Assembly (NCBI GenBank): GCA_024638805.1
Contig: JAHEJO010000010.1
Coordinates: 1-33,764 of the forward strand
Reading direction: 5' to 3'
Source of the DNA: Acidimicrobiales bacterium
GTDB taxonomy: Bacteria > Actinomycetota > Acidimicrobiia > Acidimicrobiales > SZUA-35
Length of the DNA stretch: 33,764 bases
The notes beneath the pieces were generated by a model. The model was not told the DNA's origin. It did no database searches and saw nothing but the letters and a program-made list of their open reading frames with translations. The first letter of the stretch is position 1. Each line of letters starts with the position of its first letter. Position numbers and translations under genes: made by a program. This document shows positions 1 to 7,256 of the stretch, one piece after another.

Positions 1-82
1 CGGTGACGCCGCCAATCACCGTGATGAGGAGTCGCGCGAAGAGATCGCGCCACCATTTCCGCCTGTCCGCAAGCCTGTCCAT
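1..82 (-). CDS. N-terminus of a membrane protein (partial, runs off left edge)
   Basis: Only the first 27 codons lie in the window. The reading begins MDRLADRRKWW, a basic cytoplasmic head, followed by a hydrophobic stretch (LLITVIGGV) that looks like the start of a transmembrane helix. The ATG was chosen because a TAGGAT box sits 6 nt upstream, the pattern seen before many genes here. It lies downstream of the MaoC gene on the same strand. The family cannot be named from so short a piece. Confidence 0.45.
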   Translation of the reverse strand, partial: MDRLADRRKWWRDLFARLLITVIGGVT

Positions 83-88
83 CGCGAC

Positions 89-94
89 ATCCTA
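89..94 (-). promoter_or_regulatory. -10 box of a leaderless promoter (TAGGAT)
   Basis: TAGGAT on the minus strand lies 6 nt before the ATG at 82, with no Shine-Dalgarno between. This fits the TANNNT leaderless promoter pattern of actinobacteria. Confidence 0.4.
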
Positions 95-217
95 CTCACG
101 GGACGAGCCCACTCGTCAGCGCCGTCGGCTCCGCCCGGGCTCCCGTGAACAGCCTTCTGAACAGGGAATCTCGGGTACTTGCGTCGTGTGAGGTCTGTTG
201 TGACCCATTTCCCCTGC

Positions 218-667
218 TCACGACCGGCGCTTCATGAAGAGGCTCGCTTCCAGCGACATGACCACCTCGTCCCGCTGATTCAACAGCTCCTGCCTGAACA
301 GGATGATGCCCCGGTCGGGCTTGGAGCTCGAGGTTCGGGTGTCGAGAACCGTGAGGCGTAGTCGAAGTTGGTCACCCGCTCGCACAGGTGCATTCCATCG
401 GAGTTTGTCGACCCCGGGCGAACCCATGCTCGAAGGACCCAGCAGCGTCGTCAGTAGGCGCATCAGCACCGATCCGGTGTGCCAGCCGCTGGCGATGAGG
501 CCGCCGTAGATGCTCGCCGCCGCCGCTTCGGGATCGACGTGGAACGGCTGGGGATCGAACTCGGCGGCGAAAGACCTCATTCGTTCCTCGGTGATCTCGT
601 ACGAATCGGTCACGAACATCTCACCGACGGACCAATCCTCGAAATAGCGTTCCTTCACGTCGACCAT
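218..667 (-). CDS. MaoC-like (R)-specific hydratase, hotdog fold
   Basis: 149 residues, a normal length for a single-hotdog MaoC dehydratase, which hydrates trans-2-enoyl-CoA to (R)-3-hydroxyacyl-CoA. The hydratase signature is visible near residues 35-60: FDPQPFHVDP gives the catalytic Asp and His in D-x4-H spacing, followed by GGLIASGWHT. The ORF track extends the frame to 1180, but the upstream part runs through repeat sequence and is not protein-like. The ATG at 667 is preceded by TAGGGT at 7 nt. Many actinobacterial MaoC proteins act in fatty-acid or steroid CoA metabolism. The substrate here is unknown and the neighbours do not help. Confidence 0.88.
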   Translation of the reverse strand: MVDVKERYFEDWSVGEMFVTDSYEITEERMRSFAAEFDPQPFHVDPEAAAASIYGGLIASGWHTGSVLMRLLTTLLGPSSMGSPGVDKLRWNAPVRAGDQLRLRLTVLDTRTSSSKPDRGIILFRQELLNQRDEVVMSLEASLFMKRRS

Positions 668-674
668 GCCCCCG

Positions 675-680
675 ACCCTA
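675..680 (-). promoter_or_regulatory. -10 box for the MaoC gene (TAGGGT)
   Basis: TAGGGT on the minus strand ends 7 nt before the ATG at 667, with no Shine-Dalgarno in between. A leaderless transcript is inferred. Confidence 0.45.
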
Positions 681-733
681 CGCGCTCGGACCGACCACCC
701 ACTCCCGCAGCGCCGGTCTGCGCCACTCCCACT

Positions 734-969
734 CCGAAATCTCGTGCCCCGCACCACGTTCTGCGTGGGCTGGACTCGACAGAAACCTCGGTCGGTGAGG
801 TGGAGACGGCAGAGGATCCGTCGGACGACAGAACAGGGCTTCCTCCCACACAGGGCGACGGTGTGTGTCGCTTCTGGCGTGACGAACCCATAATCCGTGT
901 CCAGCCCACGTTCGTTGCCCTTCTTCGTGTCCAGCCGACGCAAGACGTTGGCAGCACACGACTTTTCGG
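734..969. repeat. MITE-like intergenic element, copy 1 (about 236 bp)
   Basis: The element sits in the 527-bp gap between the divergent MaoC and radical SAM genes. The left end reads CCGAAATCTCGTG and the right end, on the opposite strand, CCGAAAAGTCGTG, an imperfect inverted repeat with 11 of 13 matches. Inside are GTGGGCTGGACTCGACAGAA at 765 in one orientation and CGTGTCCAGCCCAC at 896 and CGTGTCCAGCCGAC at 926 in the other. CGCTTCTGGCGTG at 869 lies 88 bp from the right end; copy 2 has the same block 89 bp from its right end. No reading frame in it resembles a protein. I saw no clear target-site duplication. In the rest of the gap (970-1180) I recognise no gene. Confidence 0.6.
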
Positions 970-1180
970 GGTCGGGAGGGGCTCCGGGTCGGGAAAGGCC
1001 GATGACCTGCCGCTGGTGGTGTTGGTGGACCTGCTGGTCCACGAGTGCGCCCCAAGTAGGCCGGCGATCGTCTCGTCGAGGAACTTGACCTCCTGGGCGG
1101 GAGCAGGGCCCTTCGGCACTGCCAGCGCACCGGCACGAGCCGTATCGTGTGGGGAAGATACACGCCGGCACGACCGGCAC

Positions 1181-1188
1181 GGAGGTGA
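1181..1188 (+). promoter_or_regulatory. Strong Shine-Dalgarno GGAGGTGA
   Basis: GGAGGTGA ends 6 nt before the ATG at 1195 and fixes the start of the radical SAM gene. It is one of the few strong ribosome binding sites in this window. Confidence 0.75.
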
Positions 1189-1194
1189 CACGGC

Positions 1195-2313
1195 ATGGAC
1201 CGATTCACGATTCCGACGGCCTATTGGCACGCGCTCGACGATGGGCGAATCCAGTGCGACGTGTGTCCGCGGGAGTGCAAACTCCGTCCCGGCCAGCGGG
1301 GCGTGTGCTTCGTCCGGGCCCGCGACACGATCGAAGGGGTCGATGGCGTAGTGCTGACCACCTACGGCCGTTCGAGCGGTTTCTGTGTCGACCCGATCGA
1401 GAAGAAGCCGCTCAACCACTTCCTCCCCGGGTCCGCTGTGTTCTCGTTCGGCACCGCCGGCTGCAACCTCGCCTGCCGCTTCTGCCAGAACTGGGACATC
1501 TCCAAATCGAAGGAGATCGACACCCTCGCCGACGACGCCTCCCCCACGGCCATCGCACAGACCGCACGCGACCTCGGCTGCCGTAGCGTCGCGTTCACCT
1601 ACAACGACCCGACGATCTTCCTCGAGTACGCGATCGACGTGGCCCAAGCGTGTCACGAGCTCGGTGTCCGCACCGTCGCCGTCACCGCCGGCTACATCAA
1701 CCCCGACCCGCGACGGGACTTCTACCGGCACCTCGACGCAGCCAACGTCGACCTGAAGGCCTTCACCGACGAGTTCTACAAGCACACCGCGATGGCCGAC
1801 CTGAACACCGTGCTGGAGTCGATCGAGTACCTGCACCACGAAACCGACGTCTGGATCGAACTGACCACGCTCCTGATCCCCGGCCACAACGACAGCGACG
1901 TAGAACTGCACCGCATGACCCAGTGGGTCGTCGAGCACGTCGGCCCCGACGTACCGATGCACTTCACGGCATTCCACCCCGACTACAAGATGCTCGACGT
2001 ACCGCCAACCCCACCTGCCACGCTCGCCCGGGCACGGCGGATCGCGATCGAGAACGGCGTGCGGTTCGCCTACACGGGCAATGTCCACGACCGTGAGGGC
2101 GGCAGCTCGTTCTGCCACTCCTGTGGCGCCAAGGTGATCGACCGCGACTGGTACGTGCTCGGCCACTACGGGCTCGACGACACCGGCCACTGCGTCGCGT
2201 GCGGCGCCGAGATGCCCGGCGTCTTCGACGGCCCGGCCGGCACCTGGGGCGCCCGGCGCCAACCGGTGAGGATGCGGCGCCGCGCCGATCGCCAGGGGGT
2301 CACCTCCCCGTGA
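1195..2313 (+). CDS. amrS: AmmeMemoRadiSam system radical SAM enzyme
   Basis: 372 residues. The radical SAM cluster motif CxxxCxxC appears as CNLACRFC near residue 94, within SFGTAGCNLACRFCQNWD. The family's N-terminal cysteine motif is also present (CDVCPRECKLR and GVCFVRARD, about residues 22-47), as are later blocks such as VDLKAFTDEFYK and FHPDYKM. A Cys-rich tail (CHSCGAK, CVACGAEMP) looks like a zinc or iron binding finger. The family is usually found with a MEMO-family protein and an AMMECR1 protein. Its reaction is not established, though radical SAM chemistry is expected. The start follows a strong GGAGGTGA. The next gene, MEMO, starts at a GTG overlapping this stop (GTGA), so the two are translationally coupled. 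Confidence 0.93.
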   Translation: MDRFTIPTAYWHALDDGRIQCDVCPRECKLRPGQRGVCFVRARDTIEGVDGVVLTTYGRSSGFCVDPIEKKPLNHFLPGSAVFSFGTAGCNLACRFCQNWDISKSKEIDTLADDASPTAIAQTARDLGCRSVAFTYNDPTIFLEYAIDVAQACHELGVRTVAVTAGYINPDPRRDFYRHLDAANVDLKAFTDEFYKHTAMADLNTVLESIEYLHHETDVWIELTTLLIPGHNDSDVELHRMTQWVVEHVGPDVPMHFTAFHPDYKMLDVPPTPPATLARARRIAIENGVRFAYTGNVHDREGGSSFCHSCGAKVIDRDWYVLGHYGLDDTGHCVACGAEMPGVFDGPAGTWGARRQPVRMRRRADRQGVTSP

Positions 2314-3104
2314 GCACCCGTCGTCCCGCCGTCGCCGGCATGTTCTACCCGTCCGACCGCGGCGAGCTCCGAAGCTCGATCCAGAGGGCGTTCGCCGACG
2401 CCGTTGCACCGCCCACGCCGCACGCCACGCCACCCAAGGCTTTGGTCGTCCCCCATGCCGGCTACGTCTACTCCGGTGCGGTCGCCGCCAGCGCCATTGG
2501 TTGCCTCGCTTCGACCGCCGAACGGATCGAACGGGTCATCCTGCTCGGTCCGAGCCATCGTGTGTACGTGCGCGGCATGGCCGTCCCCTCCGTCGACTCC
2601 TTCGACACCCCGCTCGGCAGGGTTGCCATCGATACCGAGCTCCGCACCACCGTCCTCGCCCTCCCGTCCGTCGTCGTCGACGACGAACCCCACCGCCAGG
2701 AGCACAGCCTCGAGGTGGAGCTGCCCTTCCTACAGACCGTGCTCGAGCGTTTCACACTGCTCCCCCTGTCGGTGGGCGACACCACCAGCGAAGAGGTCGC
2801 CGCCGTCCTCGACGCCGTGTGGGGCGGACCCGAGACGCTGGTCGTGATCAGCACCGACCTGTCGCACTACCACCAGTACGACGAAGCGGTTCGCCTGGAC
2901 GCCCGCACCGCAGCGGCGATCGTCGCCGCCGACCCCGACGCCATCGGCGACAGCGATGCGTGCGGATCCCGACCGCTGCGCGGCATGCTGCGGGTGGCGG
3001 CGGCGCGCGGCCTGCCCATCGAGCAGATCGACCTGCGCAACTCCGGCGATACCACCGGCGACCCGGACCGGGTAGTGGGATACGGCGCGTTCGCAGTTGG
3101 CTGA
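2310..3104 (+). CDS. amrB: AmmeMemoRadiSam system protein B (MEMO family)
   Basis: 264 residues, the usual MEMO length. The start begins STRRPAVAGMFYPSD, the typical MEMO N-terminus. Conserved His-containing blocks follow: VVPHAGYVYSGAVAA (about residue 47), LLGPSHRVYV, HRQEHSLEVELPFLQ and STDLSHYHQYDEA. These are metal-site residues in relatives, which resemble extradiol dioxygenases. The ORF track begins 37 codons earlier. I moved the start to the GTG that overlaps the radical SAM stop as GTGA. The AMMECR1 partner (protein A) is neither fused to this protein nor next to it. The function is presumed linked to the radical SAM partner and is not known in bacteria. Confidence 0.93.
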   Translation: MSTRRPAVAGMFYPSDRGELRSSIQRAFADAVAPPTPHATPPKALVVPHAGYVYSGAVAASAIGCLASTAERIERVILLGPSHRVYVRGMAVPSVDSFDTPLGRVAIDTELRTTVLALPSVVVDDEPHRQEHSLEVELPFLQTVLERFTLLPLSVGDTTSEEVAAVLDAVWGGPETLVVISTDLSHYHQYDEAVRLDARTAAAIVAADPDAIGDSDACGSRPLRGMLRVAAARGLPIEQIDLRNSGDTTGDPDRVVGYGAFAVG

Positions 3105-3169
3105 GCTCCGGCGAAGAACGGACCGCCCAAGGTGCTCCGATCCCGCGCCGCCCCGTCGCGCGCTCCCCG

Positions 3170-3404
3170 CCGAGATATCGTGTCCAGCCCACCGATTTGG
3201 TGGGCTCGGCACGCCAGAACGAGCTCATTGTGGGCTGGAGACGACAGAAGAACCGAGTGACGACAGAAGCGTTGACGTTCGGGCCGGAATGTCGTCGGTC
3301 ATCGCTTCTGGCGTGGCGCAGCCGTTCTGGCGTGCCCAGCCCACATGAGCCACCTTCTGTCGTGACCACCCCACCGAAACCGTGCACTCCACACGATTTT
3401 TCGG
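3170..3404. repeat. MITE-like intergenic element, copy 2 (about 235 bp)
   Basis: It fills most of the 326-bp gap between convergent MEMO and the SDR remnant. The left end is CCGAGATATCGTGT and the right end, on the other strand, CCGAAAAATCGTGT, matching at 12 of 14 positions. CGTGTCCAGCCCAC (3179-3192) faces GTGGGCTCGGCACG (3200-3213), giving a 14-bp arm hairpin with two mismatches. GTGGGCTGGAGACGACAGAA starts at 3230 and TTCTGGCGTGCCCAGCCCAC spans 3325-3344. The right half is collinear with copy 1. Nothing in it looks coding. Confidence 0.6.
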
Positions 3405-3430
3405 GACGGGAACGGAGAGGTAAGGGACGG

Positions 3431-3918
3431 TCAGGCGGCGCCGCCGGAGATCTCGAGGTTCACGCCGGTGATGTACGACGCGTCATCGGAGAGCAGGAAC
3501 CTCGCCGCCGACGCCACCTCCTCCAGACTGCCGTACCGTCGCAGCGGGACCGAACCGATCATCTGCGCCGCCACCTCTGTGTCGGTGTCGGCGAAGTACT
3601 GGCTCTTGACCGCCGCCTGCTGGGCCACCTGGTTGTCCCACATGTCCCCAGGCCCGATGAAGGCCGGACTGATGGCGTTGACCCGGATACCGAACGGGGC
3701 GAGATCCTTGGCCGCGCTCTTGGTCATGCCGATCACGGCGGCCTTGGAGGCGGAGTAGGCCGGCATGTTCGGCGCCCCGGAGACCCCGGCCATCGAGGCG
3801 GTATTGACGATCGCTCCAGCCGATCCAGCGACGCGCAGGAGTTGCGCACTCGACTGCAGCACATGGAAGACGCCGACCACGTTCACATCCAGCACCCTCA
3901 CCAGGTCGGCCGGGTCGT
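3431..3918 (-). pseudogene. Short-chain dehydrogenase, N-terminal half deleted
   Basis: The recognisable part is the C-terminal two thirds of a classical SDR oxidoreductase. It holds the conserved Asn block (VLDVNVVGVFHVLQ), the catalytic Ser region (NTASMAGVSG), YSASK with the catalytic Tyr and Lys, the PG-loop equivalent, and the usual SGG ending (ITGVNLEISGG). The Rossmann nucleotide-binding start (TGxxxGxG) and about 85 residues are missing. Homology stops near 3918, where a DeoR remnant begins on the opposite strand. An ATG at 3955 would open a 174-residue ORF, but its first residues read antisense to DeoR. It cannot bind NAD(P) normally and is probably inactive. The original enzyme may have acted on a sugar or polyol, judging only from the DeoR and IMPase neighbours. 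Confidence 0.78.
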
Positions 3919-4069
3919 GGCCATCGTCGATCACTCGAAGTTCAACAAGGAGCACTTCGTCAGGTTTGCCGCATGGTCCGAGATCGACACCCTGGTGACC
4001 ACCTCCGAGCTGGACCCGGACATCGTCGCCCAGATCGAGGCGACCGGAACTACGGTGCTGTTGGCGTGA
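3911..4069 (+). pseudogene. DeoR-family regulator, only the C-terminal end left
   Basis: The frame from about 3911 reads GRVVAIVDHSKF, then SEIDTLVTTSELD and a final TTVLLA. This is the conserved end of the DeoR sugar-phosphate sensor domain, where ADSSKF/DHSKF and IDxLVTD motifs are diagnostic. The winged-helix DNA-binding domain and most of the sensor are missing. The stop TGA overlaps the GTG start of the downstream IMPase-family gene (GTGA), so the intact gene would have been the first gene of a coupled operon. The break meets the truncated end of the divergent SDR within about 10-20 bp, which suggests one deletion removed the shared promoter region and both N-termini. Confidence 0.72.
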
Positions 4070-4887
4070 ACTCGGCGGAAAGCTCCGGTGGGTTCGAGCT
4101 CCCCGGGTGGTCCCCTGCCCGCCACCTCGAACTGGTTGCCGCCGAGGTGGCGACGGTGGCCGCAGATGTGATTCGAGGTTCGCTCGGAGCCGCCGCGCCG
4201 GCGCGCACGAAGACCAGTCCGACCGACGTGGTCACCCACACCGATCTCCGATCGGAGAAAGTGATCAGGGCCGAGCTGTTGCAGCGTTGCCCCGGTTCGG
4301 CGATCGTCGGTGAGGAGCTCGACGACGTTGCCGGTGTGTCGGGGGTCGAGTGGATCGTGGACCCGATCGACGGAACCGTGAACTTCCTCTACGACCTGCC
4401 GGTGGTCTCGGTCAGCATCGCCGCCACGACCGGCGGCAAGGTCGTGGCCGGCGCGGTGGCCGATGTAGTCCGCGGTGAGATCTTCACCGCCACCCTGGGC
4501 GAGGGCGCCCGCCGTGACGGGACCCCGATCACCACCGCGAAACCGTCCGATTTGGCCCAGTCCCTGATCGGCACCGGGTTCTCCTACGACTCCGAGCTGC
4601 GGTCGCTCCAGGTGGAGATCCTTCGGGGCCTGCTACCAGCCTCACGAGACGTTCGCTGCATGGGCTCCGCCGCGCTGCACATGTGCTGGGTGGGCTGCGG
4701 TCGCCTCGACGGCTACTACGAACAGCACACCCAGATCTACGACTATGCCGCCGGCGGATTGATCGCAGCCGAAGCGGGCGCCACCGTGGAGCTTCCCGGT
4801 TCCAACCGGATCGGCCTCGCCATCGGCGCAGCGCCGACGATCTTCGATGATCTCCGGTCGATCGTCAGGGCAACCGCCGGGGGTTGA
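4066..4887 (+). CDS. Inositol monophosphatase family protein
   Basis: 273 residues. Metal and catalytic motifs are present: GEEL near residue 84, DPIDGTVNF near 102, and YDYAAGGLIAAEAGA near 226, which replaces the usual WDxAAG with YD but keeps the Asp. The family dephosphorylates inositol phosphates or related sugar phosphates such as histidinol phosphate or fructose bisphosphate. The substrate cannot be decided here. The GTG start overlaps the stop of the DeoR remnant, so translation was coupled to a gene now missing its front. Current expression may depend on a promoter created or retained at the scar. The gene is convergent with the kinase that follows, with a gap of 23 bp. Confidence 0.9.
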   Translation: MNSAESSGGFELPGWSPARHLELVAAEVATVAADVIRGSLGAAAPARTKTSPTDVVTHTDLRSEKVIRAELLQRCPGSAIVGEELDDVAGVSGVEWIVDPIDGTVNFLYDLPVVSVSIAATTGGKVVAGAVADVVRGEIFTATLGEGARRDGTPITTAKPSDLAQSLIGTGFSYDSELRSLQVEILRGLLPASRDVRCMGSAALHMCWVGCGRLDGYYEQHTQIYDYAAGGLIAAEAGATVELPGSNRIGLAIGAAPTIFDDLRSIVRATAGG

Positions 4888-4910
4888 GCCGGGTTCGAGG
4901 ACACACGGGG

Positions 4911-5714
4911 TCACTGCGGATCACGTCGCCTCCACAGTTCGAGAAGCTCGGACTCCTCGGATCCAACGTCCTCGGCCAACCTCGAGGCGGCGATGACCGA
5001 CTCCCACACGGGCAATACGGCATCGTTGAAATCGAGGATGTCGTGGACCTCGGTCCGGTAATGGGACAGGAAGCGGTTGAGGATCTCGGCTGAGCCGGCG
5101 GGTAGATACGGGTGCTCGGCATCGGCGCCGAGCGGGCGCACCAGCAGCGACGTCCTCACCACATCGGCCGCCGGATGACCGATGGCGGCATCGAACCAGT
5201 CGATCACCACCGGTCCGCGCCGGCTCATGAGCACGTTGCCGGGGTGCAGGTCGCCGTGGAGGAGGGCGGCGCCGTGCGGCAGGGACCGGGCGAGATCACA
5301 GGCCCGATCCTTGTCCTCGGCATCCAACTGGGACGCCGTCTGGATCTTGGCACACATCCGACCGATCAGATCCGGTATCCCCGCCGGCAGGGCAGCCCGG
5401 AAGATCTCCGTCTGGATGGCGGCCAGCTCGGAGGCGTATCCGGCCGTGTCCTCTGGCCGCTCCAGGATCAGCTGCCACATGGAGGGCCCCGTGACACGCT
5501 CGAACACGATCGACTCCCGGCCATCGATGTCGATCGTGCTCCTCACCTCCGGAGACGGGATTCCCAACGCGTTCACCACCGAGGTGAACCGCGCTTCGAG
5601 TTCGGACCAATGCTCGGGCACGCCGGGGCGTTGGACCTTCACCACCGAGTCCGGACCGAACGCGTACACGCGCGACGTGCGACCGTTGGCAACCAACTCG
5701 CCGAGCTGTGGCAC
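4911..5714 (-). CDS. APH-type phosphotransferase (aminoglycoside/choline kinase fold)
   Basis: 267 residues. An N-lobe with a strand-Lys pattern (SRVYAFGPDSVVKVQRPG) is followed by an IVFERVTGPSM block, the catalytic loop HGDLHPGNVLM (about residue 171) and the metal-binding VVIDWFDA. Members phosphorylate small molecules such as choline, homoserine, fructosamine or antibiotics. The sequence does not name the substrate. The ORF track runs far upstream through repeat DNA. The first plausible start is the GTG at 5714, with no clear Shine-Dalgarno and no TANNNT box, so the start is uncertain. The upstream region is the third MITE-like element, which may carry or disturb its promoter. Confidence 0.85.
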   Translation of the reverse strand: MPQLGELVANGRTSRVYAFGPDSVVKVQRPGVPEHWSELEARFTSVVNALGIPSPEVRSTIDIDGRESIVFERVTGPSMWQLILERPEDTAGYASELAAIQTEIFRAALPAGIPDLIGRMCAKIQTASQLDAEDKDRACDLARSLPHGAALLHGDLHPGNVLMSRRGPVVIDWFDAAIGHPAADVVRTSLLVRPLGADAEHPYLPAGSAEILNRFLSHYRTEVHDILDFNDAVLPVWESVIAASRLAEDVGSEESELLELWRRRDPQ

Positions 5715-5747
5715 CGCATCAGTGTGGCACCGATGACGACCCCCACA

Positions 5748-5898
5748 CCGAAACCCACTCAGCGTGCTCCGCCCCCACCGGACGGTTTCTGTCGTGCCCA
5801 GTGCACCTCGACCCACTTCTAGCGTGTCCAGCCCACTGTTTCGGTGGGCTGGATACGAAATTTCGGCGGCGGTGTGGGCTGGGCACGAGGTTTGGCGG
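5748..5898. repeat. MITE-like element, copy 3 (rearranged or shortened)
   Basis: This gap between two minus-strand genes holds the same building blocks as copies 1 and 2, in a shorter arrangement. CGTGTCCAGCCCAC (5823-5836) faces GTGGGCTGGATACG (5844-5857) across a 7-nt loop, a hairpin with 13 of 14 pairs. The minus strand then gives the family end CCGAAATTTCGTATCC (5866 to 5851). A second end-like block, CCAAACCTCGTGCCC, follows immediately and runs into GTGGGCTGGGCACG at 5874. TTTCTGTCGTGCCCAG (about 5786) is another internal unit. The far end near CCGAAA at 5748 is only weakly matched. It looks like one short copy plus the end of another. Confidence 0.5.
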
Positions 5899-5914
5899 AG
5901 GAGGACCTCGCCGG

Positions 5915-6850
5915 CTAGCGCCAGGTGGACTCTTTGACCGGAGCCGGGAGCGGAGCGACGGATCGACCGGTCACCTCGTCGAGATGAGCCAACACACCGG
6001 GTGCGACGAGAAGGACCGGCAATATCCACGCCATCACGTATCGCGTGAGCTGACCGTCGAACGAACCCACGCTCATGTTCACCAGGATCGAGGCCATCCA
6101 GCCGGCCGAGAACCCGAGCAGCAGCCGCACGGCGACGCTCTGATCCCGCCGGGCTGCTGCGTCGTACTGGGCGTACAGCGGCAAGTGCCGGTCCGAAGTC
6201 GACCCTTCCGCATTGACCAGGCCGATCCTCGGCGCCACACCGAGGGCAAACAGCATGAAACCGAGCATCCACAGCTGAAGAGCTCCGACGTCGGCGCGTC
6301 CACCGATGAGCTCCATAGTCGGGTACGTGATCAGAGCGGTCGCGACGATGCCCGACCACTGACTACTCCGCCTGGCCTGACGCGTTCGACGGAGACGATC
6401 GCCGATGAGGGCGCCGGCGACACCGCCGACGAACACCGAACCGGCCAGAAGTAGAACCGCCACCGAGTCGAGCAGACCTCGAATCTCGCCGTAGGTCTGA
6501 AGTTCGAGGAAACGCCAGATGATCCGTCCGGTCCCAGCCCCGACGAAGACACCGAAGGCTGCCGCCGCGGTCACGATGGCCGACGCCGGCCGATCGGAGC
6601 CGGTCACCGCCGCCAGGGCGACGGCGCCCACGATGGTTGCGATGGGAACGCACAGGAACACCAACATCGGCCGCCAGACATCGGATCGGGCGGCGGAAAC
6701 GTCGGCCAGGACCGGGCCCACGTCGTTGCCGATCACGACGACGCCGAAGGCGGTCACGACTGCGGTGACGAATGCCAGCCCGGTCATCATGGCCGGTGAG
6801 GGCCGGCCGCCGGCTCCCCACGGCCGGGCCGAAGCGATATGGGGTTTCAC
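5915..6850 (-). CDS. Multipass membrane protein, function unknown
   Basis: 311 residues with about eight hydrophobic segments, for example MTGLAFVTAVVTAFGVVVIG, LVFLCVPIATIVGAVALAAV, VAVLLLAGSVFVGGVAGALIG and YVMAWILPVLLVAPGVL. Short charged loops separate them (DRLRRTRQARR between two helices). I see no transporter signature, catalytic motif or known domain. The track start is a GTG at 6850 without a Shine-Dalgarno. The ATG codons about 20 residues in (AMMTGLAF) are an alternative start. It lies 36 bp downstream of a small unknown gene on the same strand and may be cotranscribed with it. Confidence 0.65.
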   Translation of the reverse strand: MKPHIASARPWGAGGRPSPAMMTGLAFVTAVVTAFGVVVIGNDVGPVLADVSAARSDVWRPMLVFLCVPIATIVGAVALAAVTGSDRPASAIVTAAAAFGVFVGAGTGRIIWRFLELQTYGEIRGLLDSVAVLLLAGSVFVGGVAGALIGDRLRRTRQARRSSQWSGIVATALITYPTMELIGGRADVGALQLWMLGFMLFALGVAPRIGLVNAEGSTSDRHLPLYAQYDAAARRDQSVAVRLLLGFSAGWMASILVNMSVGSFDGQLTRYVMAWILPVLLVAPGVLAHLDEVTGRSVAPLPAPVKESTWR

Positions 6851-6886
6851 GACGTCTGAATCGGCCTGGCCCGGGGTGCCCTTTAG

Positions 6887-7120
6887 TCATCCGGGAGTGT
6901 CGATCACCTGGGCGAACTGGACACCGATCAGATCGTTGTCGCGGCCTGTGATCGTGACATAGGTCGACACGTCGGCCAACTGGAGGTCACCGTTGAACAA
7001 GGTGGAGATGTCCGCCACCTCGAACCAGCCCTTTTCGGCGTCGGGGTTGCGATTCACGATGTCGCCCACCTGGGCGTCCATGAGCCGCACCTTGGCCGTC
7101 TTGATGATTCGCCGTCGCAA
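6887..7120 (-). CDS. Small basic-headed protein, unknown
   Basis: 77 residues beginning LRRRIIKTAKVRLMDAQVGD. I chose the TTG at 7120 because a GGAGGT lies 4 nt upstream, inside the longer ORF of the track. The protein is soluble, with an even mix of beta-prone residues (YVTITGRDNDLIGVQF) that suggests a small beta domain. No family was recognised. It precedes the membrane protein on the same strand and may form an operon with it. Confidence 0.55.
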   Translation of the reverse strand: MRRRIIKTAKVRLMDAQVGDIVNRNPDAEKGWFEVADISTLFNGDLQLADVSTYVTITGRDNDLIGVQFAQVIDTPG

Positions 7121-7124
7121 CGGA

Positions 7125-7130
7125 ACCTCC
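7125..7130 (-). promoter_or_regulatory. Shine-Dalgarno GGAGGT deciding a TTG start
   Basis: GGAGGT on the minus strand is followed by TCCG and then TTG at 7120. It argues against the longer start at 7144, which would place this site inside the coding sequence. Confidence 0.5.
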
Positions 7131-7256
7131 TGTGCGATACCCAACCGGAAAACAGCCGGTACGCCCCACTATCGGCGCCAAGTCGGCAGCGATGAACCGT
7201 CGCAATAATCGAACTCCCGTTCGAACGGTGTCACACCCCTTGGCCATCATGGGTTC

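Noticed and set aside
734-969. CRISPR-like or tandem array reading of the GTGGGCTGG repeats
   Set aside because: The repeats alternate in orientation, have irregular spacing and no unique equal-length spacers. They fit an inverted-repeat element instead.
218-1180. 320-residue version of the MaoC protein
   Set aside because: The upstream 170 residues are read through the repeat and match no domain. The MaoC fold is complete from 667.
655-2433. 592-residue minus-strand ORF
   Set aside because: It is antisense to the well-supported radical SAM gene, has a low-complexity composition typical of high-GC shadow frames, and its tail runs through the MITE-like repeat.
734-3404. Target-site duplications flanking the MITE-like copies
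   Set aside because: I compared the flanks (GCCACTCCCACT with GGTCGGGAGGG, and GCGCTCCCCG with GACGGGAACGG) and found no convincing direct repeat.
2501-4069. 522-residue plus-strand ORF ending in DeoR-like residues
   Set aside because: Only the last about 50 residues are real homology. The rest is a shadow of MEMO, a repeat element and the antisense of the SDR remnant, so I kept just the DeoR remnant.
5915-6359. Long upstream extension of the APH-type kinase ORF (start at 6359)
   Set aside because: The extension crosses the repeat and overlaps the membrane-protein gene in antisense; kinase homology begins only at about 5714.
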